This document shows, piece after piece, positions 17,003 to 25,223 of a stretch of DNA of 64,000 bases. Both the position numbers and the translations under genes were made by a program. Origin of the DNA: MED-G105 sp039819085 (lineage in GTDB: Bacteria; Pseudomonadota; Alphaproteobacteria; Caulobacterales; Parvularculaceae). The stretch covers positions 62,001 through 126,000 of the forward strand of contig JBCBSQ010000004.1 in assembly GCA_039819085.1 (NCBI GenBank), given 5' to 3'. The notes below the pieces were generated by a model, which saw only the letters and a program-made list of their open reading frames with translations, was not told the DNA's origin and did no database searches. How positions within the stretch are numbered: the first letter of the stretch is position 1; the number at the start of each line of letters is the position of its first letter.

Positions 17003-19054
17003 TCAGCGAATAGCCGCGCGCACGCCGAATGTCGCCACCCTGCCCTCGCCCGGGAAAAAGCGCTCGTCGCCGAAGGCGAAGTCGGCGCGCTCCGCATAGA
17101 AAGTGTTGGCGACGTTCCGTACCGCGACGAACGCCGTCAGGCTATCGGTGATCGCATAATCGCCGCGCACGTCGACGACATTGTGTCCGGGATAGCTCTG
17201 CGTATTCGCCGCATCTGTGAAGTATTCGCCAACATGGGTCCACGCGACTTCCGCCGTTACGGGCGCGAAGGTCGGCGCCCAGGTCGCGCGCGCGCCGGCG
17301 AGCCAGCGCGGCGCGGAATCAACGTCGTCGCCGAAGGTGACCGTGTCCGTGATCCGCACGGGCGACGTTGCGTCCGTCGCCGGCCGATCAAAGCGGTAGG
17401 TGTGGCGGCCATAAGCGAGATTGCCGTCAATCGTCAGTGTCGGCGTCACCGCCGCTACAAGCCGCGCCTCCGCGCCGGCGTGGCGGGTGCGTGCGTCCGA
17501 TACATTAAAACCGTCCGCGTCGCGGAAGAAGAAATTGTCCTTCTCCATGAAGTAGCCCGCGACTTCGACGGACAGGCGATCGGCGACGGTTCCGCGCACG
17601 CCAATCTCGCCAGCGTCGATGGTTTCCGGCTCGGCCGGATCCGTCGTCTGGTTGATCTGCAGGCGGTACAAATCCGTTGTTTGCGGCGGTCGGGCGCCGC
17701 GCGCATAGGACGCATAGATGCGCCAGTCGTCATTCGGGGCGTAGGTGACGGAGAATTTCGGGCTCGTCGTCGTGAACGCGTCGCGCCGATCTCCAGGCCG
17801 CAGGAAACGTCCGACAACGCCGTCATCCGTGCGGTTGTCATAGTCATAAGTGGTGCGGTCGAGGCGCGCAGCGGCGCGGAGCGTCCATTTCGGGGACGGT
17901 CGCCATTCGACTTCCGCGAAGGGCGAGAGGCCGACGGACGTCACCTGATAGTCGTAGTGCAGCCCTTGCGTGAAGGAAAAGACGGTCGGGATCGATTGAA
18001 ACTCAGACAACGTCCCTTCGGTCCGATCGACATCGAAGCCGACGATCGCCGACCAGTTCGAGCGATCGACATAGAGCGCCGTCTGCGCGCCCACCGACCA
18101 ATGGGAGTTCTCTTCCAGCGCCTGGGACGGCAGGAAGTGGAGGAGGAAATCCATATCCGTCCAGCGACTGAACGGCGTGACGGACAAGACTGTTCCCTCG
18201 CCAAGCTCCACGTCAATGCGGCTCGAAAGCCGCGCGGATTTCACGTCGCGGAACGCTTCCGGATTGGGGTTCGTTCGGCGCAGGACGGGATCGAGATATG
18301 CGTCCGGGCCTTCGACGAAACCCGCCGTCTCCTGATTGATGTTGACGCCTGAGAACGTCGTCGTCGCTGTCCAGCGCTCGCCGCGAGCGATATGGCGTAC
18401 GGTGAGCTTTTGCTGGTCGACGCCGCTGTCGGCGCGAAAGCCGGGGTCATCCAACACCGACAGCGCCGCGAAGCTCCCTTCCGAGACCGCCGACAAATCC
18501 GCAATCCCCACGCCTTTCAAGCGTCCGATGGTGTCGCCGCTGATCAACAAGGACGTCTCGCGGGGCGCGCCGAGACCGGTGCGCACGTCGATGACGCCAT
18601 GGATCGCGTTCGCGCCATAGACAGCGCCCGACGGTCCACGCACGACTTCAATCGCCTCGGCAATTTCCGTGTGCGCCTCCAGGAGGCCGTTGACGTTGGC
18701 GAACCCCGCGGCGCGGATCGGCACGCCGTCCTGCAGGTAAAGAAATGACCCCGCGCCCGCCCCGCCGGTCAGAACGGGCGAGCGAATCGACGTCAGGGAC
18801 TCCTGGCCGGACCCTCGATGAATAAGAACGCCGGCGGCGCGATTGAGGATTTCACTTGGATGGTCGGCTCCGATACGCGCAAGCCCTTCCGCGTCGAAAG
18901 TTGAGATGCTCAGGGGCGCATCCCGCTGTGGCGAAGGCCGGCGCTCGGCGGTGACAACGACGGCGTCGGATGTCACGACTGGCTGCGCCGCCAACGCGGC
19001 CGGCGAAACAAACGTCGCGATCAGGAGCCGCCCGCAACGCGCAGCGGCCTTCAT
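17003..19054 (-). CDS. TonB-dependent receptor
   Basis: The frame is open to 19240, but the ATG at 19054 begins a good signal peptide (MKAAARCGRLLIATF, cleaved near LAAQPV), giving about 683 residues. The plug carries VVTAERRPSPQRDAPLSIST, RSPVLTGGAGAGSFLYLQDG and VRGPSGAVYGANAIHGVID. The barrel ends in GVRAAIR. In parts it resembles vitamin B12 or iron-complex receptors, but no cobalamin riboswitch is apparent upstream. The ligand is unknown. It is divergent from the DUF1295 gene, with about 240 bp between them. Confidence 0.9.
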   Translation of the reverse strand: MKAAARCGRLLIATFVSPAALAAQPVVTSDAVVVTAERRPSPQRDAPLSISTFDAEGLARIGADHPSEILNRAAGVLIHRGSGQESLTSIRSPVLTGGAGAGSFLYLQDGVPIRAAGFANVNGLLEAHTEIAEAIEVVRGPSGAVYGANAIHGVIDVRTGLGAPRETSLLISGDTIGRLKGVGIADLSAVSEGSFAALSVLDDPGFRADSGVDQQKLTVRHIARGERWTATTTFSGVNINQETAGFVEGPDAYLDPVLRRTNPNPEAFRDVKSARLSSRIDVELGEGTVLSVTPFSRWTDMDFLLHFLPSQALEENSHWSVGAQTALYVDRSNWSAIVGFDVDRTEGTLSEFQSIPTVFSFTQGLHYDYQVTSVGLSPFAEVEWRPSPKWTLRAAARLDRTTYDYDNRTDDGVVGRFLRPGDRRDAFTTTSPKFSVTYAPNDDWRIYASYARGARPPQTTDLYRLQINQTTDPAEPETIDAGEIGVRGTVADRLSVEVAGYFMEKDNFFFRDADGFNVSDARTRHAGAEARLVAAVTPTLTIDGNLAYGRHTYRFDRPATDATSPVRITDTVTFGDDVDSAPRWLAGARATWAPTFAPVTAEVAWTHVGEYFTDAANTQSYPGHNVVDVRGDYAITDSLTAFVAVRNVANTFYAERADFAFGDERFFPGEGRVATFGVRAAIR

Positions 19055-19293
19055 CGGCCGCTTGCGCGCAGCGGCGTTCCCATGCACTTCAAACCACGAC
19101 AAAACGCCCTCCGAAGACCGCCTGGCCGCCGCTCCCAATCGGTTCCCCAAAGCGGCCGCGCGAAAGCGGTACAGTGCGCGGCGCGAGCGCGTCAAACGCG
19201 GCAATTGGCGCGACATGTCTTCGGTGGGATGGCGTAACACTTTTTTCGGCGCGCGCGCGCCTGCGTCCGCCGACCAATAACGGGAGATCGAGA

Positions 19294-20229
19294 ATGGCCG
19301 TCATCGGGTCGCTGTTCGAAACACTGTTCGCGCTCTACTTGGCCGCCATCCTTTTGTGGCTTGTCAGCCTGCGCATCAAAAACGCCAGCATTATCGACAT
19401 TTTCTGGGCGGTCTTCTGCGCGCTTCCAGGTGTGCTTGTCTTCTTTCAGATAGATGGCTCAAGCCCGCGAGCCGGCCTTTTGGCGGGTCTTTGCGCCCTC
19501 TGGGCGGCCCGGCTTTCGGGATATCTTGCGCTTCGGAACATCGGCCATGGCGAGGACTACAGATACGTCGCCATGCGAAAGTCACGCGAGCCGCACGGCG
19601 ACTTTGCCCAGTGGTCTCTGACGCGGGTCTTCTTGCTGCAAGCGACCATCGCCTGGGTGATTTCCCTGCCGGTCCAGTTCGGACAGTTTGGACCGAACAA
19701 ACCGCTCGGGCTGGTCGCGGTGATCGGCGTCGTTATCTTCGCAGTGGGTCTCGCGTTCGAAGCAATCGGCGACGCGCAGCTTCGCGCCTTCAAGTCTGAC
19801 CCGGCCAACAAGGGCAAACTGATGACGACAGGCCTGTGGGCCTGGACGCGACATCCGAACTATTTCGGCGACGCATGCGTCTGGTTTGGCCTTGCGGTCA
19901 TTGCGCTCGAGGGTCCCATTGGCTGGCTGGGGATCGCGAGCCCGTTCGTCATGGCGCATTTTCTGAAGAACGTCTCTGGCAAGGCGCTTTTGGAGAGAAC
20001 CATGTCGCGAAAGTACCCGGCGTACTCCGCTTACATCGCGCGCACGAGCGGGTTCTTTCCTTTGCCGCCGCGCGGGGCGCCGCTCGATCAGTCAGCCGGC
20101 GCGACCGAAGAGGAAGCGCCTTCGGTCGAGGAATCCCCGCAAATTATTGACGTTCAGGCGGAGCCGATCGTGTCAAACAATGACGCCTCCAGCGAATCCT
20201 CCGCTGACTTGCCGCCCCACACGAAGTAG
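19294..20229 (+). CDS. DUF1295 / steroid 5-alpha-reductase-like membrane protein
   Basis: The 311 residues, from the ATG at 19294 after a CGGGAGA site, form a polytopic membrane protein. It has the family motifs RNIGHGEDYRY, FEAIGDAQLRAFK and the C-terminal TGLWAWTRHPNYFGD with SRKYPAYSAYIART, where NADPH or SAM-type cofactors bind in relatives. Members are related to steroid 5-alpha-reductases and isoprenylcysteine methyltransferases; substrates in bacteria are mostly unknown. The last 55 residues are acidic and not conserved. This tail overlaps the convergent YbjN gene by 76 bp. Confidence 0.88.
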   Translation: MAVIGSLFETLFALYLAAILLWLVSLRIKNASIIDIFWAVFCALPGVLVFFQIDGSSPRAGLLAGLCALWAARLSGYLALRNIGHGEDYRYVAMRKSREPHGDFAQWSLTRVFLLQATIAWVISLPVQFGQFGPNKPLGLVAVIGVVIFAVGLAFEAIGDAQLRAFKSDPANKGKLMTTGLWAWTRHPNYFGDACVWFGLAVIALEGPIGWLGIASPFVMAHFLKNVSGKALLERTMSRKYPAYSAYIARTSGFFPLPPRGAPLDQSAGATEEEAPSVEESPQIIDVQAEPIVSNNDASSESSADLPPHTK

Positions 20230-20657
20230 TTGAACGCCGGAAAGAAGCGATCGATCGCTTCGGCCGCGCCCTGAATGAGCGCCTGCGCCTGGCCGCCATC
20301 AAGGGCGCCCTCTTCGGGCAGGATCGCCGCATTCCGGTAGACGAACGCGTTGTCCTCCGACCAGAGATCAAAGTGTCCGACCCAGAGGCGTTCATTGATC
20401 AGCGTCACAAGACGCGCGGCCTCGTCGCGCCGGTTCGCCGGCGCCTTGATGTCGAGCGGCGCGCCGAGTTGCAGCGTCGAAAGCTCCGGCCGCCAGGTGA
20501 ACCAGACGCCCGCGTCCCGCCAGGCGCCGGGGACCGCCATGTGCAGCTCGCCATCGTCAATGCGCTCGGATTCAAGCTCCATGAGCCCGGCGACGGCCTC
20601 AAGGGAATCGAGCGGGTCCATCGTCGACGCGGACGTGTCGAGTAACTGGATCGTCAT
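20154..20657 (-). CDS. YbjN domain-containing protein
   Basis: The 167 residues match the YbjN family, which resembles type III secretion chaperones in fold: LELESERIDDGELHMAVPG, then a stretch of WFTWRPELSTLQLG, ARLVTLINERLWVGHFDLW and VYRNAAILPE. The function is unclear; E. coli YbjN affects motility and stress phenotypes. It is soluble and has no signal peptide. Its 3' end overlaps the convergent DUF1295 gene by 76 bp. ubiK lies about 90 bp upstream on the same strand. Confidence 0.85.
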   Translation of the reverse strand: MTIQLLDTSASTMDPLDSLEAVAGLMELESERIDDGELHMAVPGAWRDAGVWFTWRPELSTLQLGAPLDIKAPANRRDEAARLVTLINERLWVGHFDLWSEDNAFVYRNAAILPEEGALDGGQAQALIQGAAEAIDRFFPAFNYFVWGGKSAEDSLEASLFDTIGSA

Positions 20658-20748
20658 GGCGGTCCTTCCGGCTAGTTGCGCACCGGAGTGCAGGGCGAGT
20701 CGCCGAAAGCCCGCAATGATTCGATGAGGTTGGTTTTCCGAATTGCGA

Positions 20749-21006
20749 CTAGTCGGTTGCGCGACCGCGCTCGGCTTCCAACGCGTCGAGGCGGGCTCGA
20801 AGCTCGTCGGCCTCCTTGCGGGCGGCGGCCGCTAGGTCGCGAACGACCTCGAACTCCTCTCGGGTGACAAGCTCCATGTCCGCAATAAGGCGTTGTAACT
20901 GGCTGCGCATGACGGTCTCAGCTTCGCGCCGCACGCCGTCCGCGGCGCCTGCCGCATCTGAGACGGCCCGCGCAAGCTGGTCGAGAAATTGGTTCTGGGT
21001 CTGCAT
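20749..21006 (-). CDS. ubiK: Ubiquinone biosynthesis accessory factor UbiK
   Basis: This short protein of 85 residues is an amphipathic helix followed by a coiled coil (VTREEFEVVRDLAAAARKE, ELRARLDALE), as expected for the BMFP/UbiK family. UbiK binds UbiJ and membranes and supports aerobic ubiquinone synthesis. It is divergent from lgt, a common alphaproteobacterial arrangement, with 201 bp between the two starts. Confidence 0.88.
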   Translation of the reverse strand: MQTQNQFLDQLARAVSDAAGAADGVRREAETVMRSQLQRLIADMELVTREEFEVVRDLAAAARKEADELRARLDALEAERGRATD

Positions 21007-21207
21007 GATTGCTCGCTCCTGACGCGTCGCCGAAAAACCGATGGAAGTTGCGCTTGTCGCCGCCGCGATGCAAGGGCCGGCGTTTCGGAGAGAGGCGGGC
21101 GTTCAGCCGCGGATACGCTACGCCCCGCGACAAGCAGCGAAAACCGCGCTAAGAGGCGCCCCGCAGCACGGAAGCGAGCCGAAGCCAAAAGAGAGAGTCG
21201 CGCCGCC

Positions 21208-22104
21208 ATGGGCCTGCCCTATCCAAACATTGACCCCATCGCCTTCAGCATCGGTCCCCTGCCCATCCGCTGGTACGCCCTCGGCTACATTGCGGGGCTT
21301 GGCTTTGGCTGGTGGTATCTTTCAAGCCTGATCAAGAACGCCAAGCTCTGGGCCGGCCGGTCCGGACCGCCCTTGTCGAAAGAACAGCTCGACGACATCG
21401 TTTTCTGGGTGGCGATCGGCGTCATGGCCGGCGGACGCATTGGCTACGTCCTGTTTTATGAACCGAACCTGCTCATCGAGCCTTGGCGGCCGCTCGGCGC
21501 AAGCATGGAGTCGGGCCTCATCAAGACGGTCATCGGCTGGCTGCCGCTGCCGCCGGCGCTGATGCTCTGGCGCGGCGGCATGTCCTTCCATGGCGGCCTG
21601 ATCGGCGTGACCCTAGCGGGGTTCCTGTTCTGCCGGCGCAACAAGCTAAATCCATTGCAGGTTGGCGATCTCTTCGCCGCCGCCGCGCCGATCGGCATCG
21701 GCCTCGTGCGCATCGCCAACTTCATCAACGCCGAACTCTACGGCAGACCCTGGAACGGCGCCTGGTCGATGGTGTTCCCCACCGATCCGCTGCAGGTTCC
21801 GCGTCACCCGAGCCAGCTCTACGAGGCGGCCCTCGAAGGGCTTGTCCTGTTTATTGCGGTGCGACTGGCGACGCACCGGTTCGGCCTCCTGAAGACGCCG
21901 GGCGCGACCATCGGCCTTTTCCTCGCCGGATACGCTCTATCAAGGATTTTCGTTGAGAACTTCCGAGAGCCTGACGCCCATCTGCCGGACTTTCCCCTTG
22001 GCCTGACCATGGGGATGATGCTGTCCACGCCCATGCTCGCGCTCGGCGTTTGGCTGATCGTGCGGGCACGACGCGCCTCCGCGCCTGCTGAAGGAAACGC
22101 ATGA
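21208..22104 (+). CDS. lgt: Prolipoprotein diacylglyceryl transferase
   Basis: The start is the ATG at 21208 (298 residues), just before the conserved PNIDPIAFSIGPLPIRWYAL. The Lgt signatures MAGGRIGYVLFYEP, FHGGLIGVTLAGF and RIANFINAELYGRP are all present, with seven membrane segments. Lgt transfers diacylglycerol from phosphatidylglycerol to the lipobox Cys of prolipoproteins at the inner membrane. It is the first gene of a tight unit; the next gene starts inside its stop codon (ATGA). Confidence 0.96.
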   Translation: MGLPYPNIDPIAFSIGPLPIRWYALGYIAGLGFGWWYLSSLIKNAKLWAGRSGPPLSKEQLDDIVFWVAIGVMAGGRIGYVLFYEPNLLIEPWRPLGASMESGLIKTVIGWLPLPPALMLWRGGMSFHGGLIGVTLAGFLFCRRNKLNPLQVGDLFAAAAPIGIGLVRIANFINAELYGRPWNGAWSMVFPTDPLQVPRHPSQLYEAALEGLVLFIAVRLATHRFGLLKTPGATIGLFLAGYALSRIFVENFREPDAHLPDFPLGLTMGMMLSTPMLALGVWLIVRARRASAPAEGNA

Positions 22105-23243
22105 CGACGGCGCCGCACGAACGCAGCCGAAATGCTGTACGAAACGCAACGGGGCCCTCATCCGCCCTTGAGCAACGCCTTATCGAACTCATCAAGGCGC
22201 ATGGGCCGATCTCCGTCGCTGACTATATGAGCGACGCGCTCTTTCACCCGAATGACGGCTATTACATGTCGCAGTCGCCGATCGGCGCGCGCGGCGATTT
22301 TACGACGGCGCCTGAAGTCAGCCAGATTTTCGGCGAACTGATCGGGCTATGGCTCGTTCAGTCCTGGATCGACCTCGGCGAACCCGACGCCTTCACGCTG
22401 GTCGAATTGGGGCCAGGCCGCGGGGTGCTCATGCGCGACGCGTTGCGGGCCGCGAAGCTAAGCCCGGCGTTCCTGGACGCGATCGACGTTCAGCTTGTCG
22501 AAACCTCCGGCCGCATGCGGCTTGAACAGCAAAAGCGTCTGAAGGACGCGCCGGTGCCGTTGGCGTGGAAAGACGCGTTTCACGACACCAATGACGGACC
22601 GATCCTGATCATTGCGAATGAGCTCTTTGACTGCTTGCCGATCCGCCAATTCGAAATGACGACGGACGGCTGGCGCGAGCGCATGGTCAATGTCGATGAC
22701 GCCGGCGAGGGGCTGGTGTTTTCCACCGCTTTCGCGCCTCCTTTGACGATCGAGGGCGCGCCCGACGCAGCGCCTGAGGGCGCGATCTATGAATGGAGCG
22801 AACCGGCTGAGCAGCTCGCCGAAGAAATCGCCAAGCGTCTGGCTGACCACCCAGGCCGCGCCCTCATCATTGACTACGCCCATGTCCGCGCAGGCCTCGG
22901 CGATACGCTGCAGTCGGTGAAGGGGCACGGCGCCTGGCCGCCGCTCGCCGCGCCGGGCCACGCGGACATCACCGCCCACGTCAATTTTGATCGCTTGATC
23001 GAGCGCGCGTTCGACGCTGGCGCCGCCGCCTATGGACCCGTCGCGCAAGGAACGCTGCTTGACCGCCTTGGCCTCACCATGCGCGTTGAGCGCCTTTGCG
23101 CCGGCAAACCGCAGGACATCGTCAAGGACATTGAGGCCGGCGCCTTCAGAATTGCGGCGTCCTCGGAGATGGGCGAACTCTTCAAAGCAATTTGCATCTC
23201 GAGCCCCGATCTGCCGCCGGCGCCCGGCTTCGACGCGCCGTGA
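22101..23243 (+). CDS. SAM-dependent methyltransferase, MidA/NDUFAF7 family
   Basis: The 380 residues belong to the MidA/NDUFAF7 (DUF185) family: DYMSDALFHPNDGYYM, then GDFTTAPEVSQIFGELIGLW, the SAM loop LVELGPGRGVLMRDALRAA, and NELFDCLPIRQF. In mitochondria NDUFAF7 dimethylates an arginine of a complex I subunit; the bacterial role is presumed similar but unproven. The gene overlaps lgt by 4 bp upstream and pgeF by 4 bp downstream, so the three are translationally coupled. lgt-midA-pgeF is a recurrent alphaproteobacterial order. Confidence 0.93.
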   Translation: MTTAPHERSRNAVRNATGPSSALEQRLIELIKAHGPISVADYMSDALFHPNDGYYMSQSPIGARGDFTTAPEVSQIFGELIGLWLVQSWIDLGEPDAFTLVELGPGRGVLMRDALRAAKLSPAFLDAIDVQLVETSGRMRLEQQKRLKDAPVPLAWKDAFHDTNDGPILIIANELFDCLPIRQFEMTTDGWRERMVNVDDAGEGLVFSTAFAPPLTIEGAPDAAPEGAIYEWSEPAEQLAEEIAKRLADHPGRALIIDYAHVRAGLGDTLQSVKGHGAWPPLAAPGHADITAHVNFDRLIERAFDAGAAAYGPVAQGTLLDRLGLTMRVERLCAGKPQDIVKDIEAGAFRIAASSEMGELFKAICISSPDLPPAPGFDAP

Positions 23244-24013
23244 CGGCGCCGCCATTTGAAACGTCTGAAGGGCTTACCGCCGCCGGCGCGCGCCATGGCT
23301 TTTTCGGCCGCCGAGGCGGCGTCTCGGCGACGCCTTATGACAGCCTGAACACAGGCCCCGGATCCAACGACTCGCCCGGAAGCGTTGAAGAAAACCGCCG
23401 CCGCTGCGCCGACGCGATCGGCGTCGAGCAGGACCACCTGCTGACGCTTTATCAATGTCATTCAGATCGCGTGGTCGTCGTCGACGGGCCCTGGAACGGC
23501 GCGCCACCTGAAGCCGATGCGCTCGTCACAACGACGTCCGGCCTCGCCCTCGGCGCCCTTGCGGCGGACTGCATGCCGGTCATTTTGTTTGAGCCGGGAG
23601 CGGGCGTCGCCGGCGCCGCCCACGCGGGCTGGCGCGGCGCGCTCGCCGGGGTCCTGGAGAACACCGTAGAGGCCATGACGGAGCTTGGCGCCAGCCCGGC
23701 TGCGATCGTCGCCGGGATCGGGCCATGCCTGCGCCAACCCAACTTCGAAGTGGGCTTCGACCTCATTGACGCATTTGTCGAAAAGTATCCGCAAGCGGAG
23801 AAGTTCTTTGGGCCGGCTGCGGCCGTCGAAAAACGGCTTTTCGACCTCGTCGCATTCGCCATATGGCGTCTCGAAGCCGCTGGCGTCAGCGCCGTCGATG
23901 TCGTCGGCGGCTGCACCCTGGGAGAGCGAGATCGGTATTTCAGCCATCGCGGCGCACGGCGCGACGGAGCGCCCGATTATGGCAGGAACCTTTCTACGAT
24001 CGCGCTGCTGTAG
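23240..24013 (+). CDS. pgeF: Peptidoglycan editing factor PgeF (YfiH, laccase-domain)
   Basis: A GTG start at 23240 overlaps the previous stop (GTGA), giving 257 residues. The family motifs HGFFGRRGGVS, TLYQCHSDRV, ADCMPVILF, GVAGAAHAGWRG and a late CTLGERDRYFSHR supply the conserved His and Cys metal ligands. PgeF removes mis-incorporated L-Ser in place of L-Ala from peptidoglycan precursors; other members show purine nucleoside phosphorylase or phenol oxidase activity in vitro. It is the last gene of the lgt unit, followed by prs after 108 bp. Confidence 0.94.
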   Translation: MTAPPFETSEGLTAAGARHGFFGRRGGVSATPYDSLNTGPGSNDSPGSVEENRRRCADAIGVEQDHLLTLYQCHSDRVVVVDGPWNGAPPEADALVTTTSGLALGALAADCMPVILFEPGAGVAGAAHAGWRGALAGVLENTVEAMTELGASPAAIVAGIGPCLRQPNFEVGFDLIDAFVEKYPQAEKFFGPAAAVEKRLFDLVAFAIWRLEAAGVSAVDVVGGCTLGERDRYFSHRGARRDGAPDYGRNLSTIALL

Positions 24014-24121
24014 CGGTTCCGCCGCCCGTTGAAATAAACCCCGCGGCCAGGTCCTTTCTTGACTTGCGGACCCGTCAACGAACCGTCACAAAACCAGCGT
24101 GACAGGTGGGGCGGTCGGACA

Positions 24122-25066
24122 ATGAAACTTATAGCGGGAAATGCGAACGAACCTTTGAGCGAGGAGATCTCTCGCCGGCTGGCGACCTCGCTCGCCAGGG
24201 CCGAGATTCAGCGCTTCAAGGACGGCGAAGTCTTTGTCGAGATTCAGGAGAACGTGCGCGGCGAAGACGTCTTCGTCATTCAGTCGACATCCAATCCCGC
24301 GAACGATCATCTGATGGAGCTATTGATCGTCATCGATGCGTTGACCCGGGCGTCAGCCAGTCGCGTGACGGCAGTGATCCCGTATTTCGGTTACGCGCGG
24401 CAGGATCGCAAAGCCGGTCCCCGCACGCCGATTTCCGCCAAGCTCGTCGCCAATCTGATCACGACGGCAGGCGCCGATCGCGTCCTCACCGTTGATCTTC
24501 ACGCCGGCCAGATCCAGGGCTTTTTCGACATCCCCACCGACAATCTCTATGCGGTGAAAGAGTTCGAAAAACGAATCCGGGAGATCCACAATGGCGACCT
24601 GAACGAAGTCACCATTGTTTCGCCTGACGTCGGCGGCGTCGTGCGCGCTCGCTCCCTGTCAAAACGCCTCGGGGATCGGCCGCTAGCGATTGTCGACAAG
24701 CGGCGCGAACAGGCCGGCGTCTCGGAGGTCATGAACATCATCGGCGAAGTACAAGACCGCCATTGCCTCATCTTCGACGACATCGTCGATTCCGGCGGCA
24801 CGCTTTGCAACGCAGCCAAGGCGATCATGGAAAAAGGCGCCAAGAGCGTTTCCGCTTACGTCACGCACGGTGTTTTATCCGACCACGCCGAACGCCGGAT
24901 TATGGCCGAAGACGCGCTCACCCGTCTGGTGATTTCCGATTCGATCCTCGCCCGACCGGAGGTTGAGGACTGCCCCAAGATCGAGCGCGTGTCGATCGCG
25001 CGCCTCCTCGCAGAAGCGATTCGCCGGATTTCCAACGAAGAGTCCGTTTCAAGCCTATTTGACTAA
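24122..25066 (+). CDS. prs: Ribose-phosphate pyrophosphokinase
   Basis: The start is the ATG at 24122 (314 residues), where the conserved MKLIAGNAN begins. Class I PRPP synthetase motifs are present: FVIQSTSNPANDHLMELL, the ATP flexible loop YARQDRK, DLHAGQIQGFFDIP, and the PRPP loop IFDDIVDSGGTL. It makes PRPP from ribose-5-phosphate and ATP for purines, pyrimidines, His, Trp and NAD. PRPP is the substrate of PurF, encoded 13 kb upstream. It is probably transcribed from its own promoter in the 108-bp gap. Confidence 0.97.
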   Translation: MKLIAGNANEPLSEEISRRLATSLARAEIQRFKDGEVFVEIQENVRGEDVFVIQSTSNPANDHLMELLIVIDALTRASASRVTAVIPYFGYARQDRKAGPRTPISAKLVANLITTAGADRVLTVDLHAGQIQGFFDIPTDNLYAVKEFEKRIREIHNGDLNEVTIVSPDVGGVVRARSLSKRLGDRPLAIVDKRREQAGVSEVMNIIGEVQDRHCLIFDDIVDSGGTLCNAAKAIMEKGAKSVSAYVTHGVLSDHAERRIMAEDALTRLVISDSILARPEVEDCPKIERVSIARLLAEAIRRISNEESVSSLFD

Positions 25067-25223
25067 GCGTTTCCGGCCCGAGCGTACGCCTCGCTTTAGC
25101 GTTTGGGCGCCCCCGGACAAAAGCGCGCGCCGTTTCGGATCACTTATCTGGCCGCCGCGTTGATTTCATTGCGCCGCCGCGGCACCCTCGCCGCTCAATC
25201 AGACGGCCGAGGGGACGAATCTC

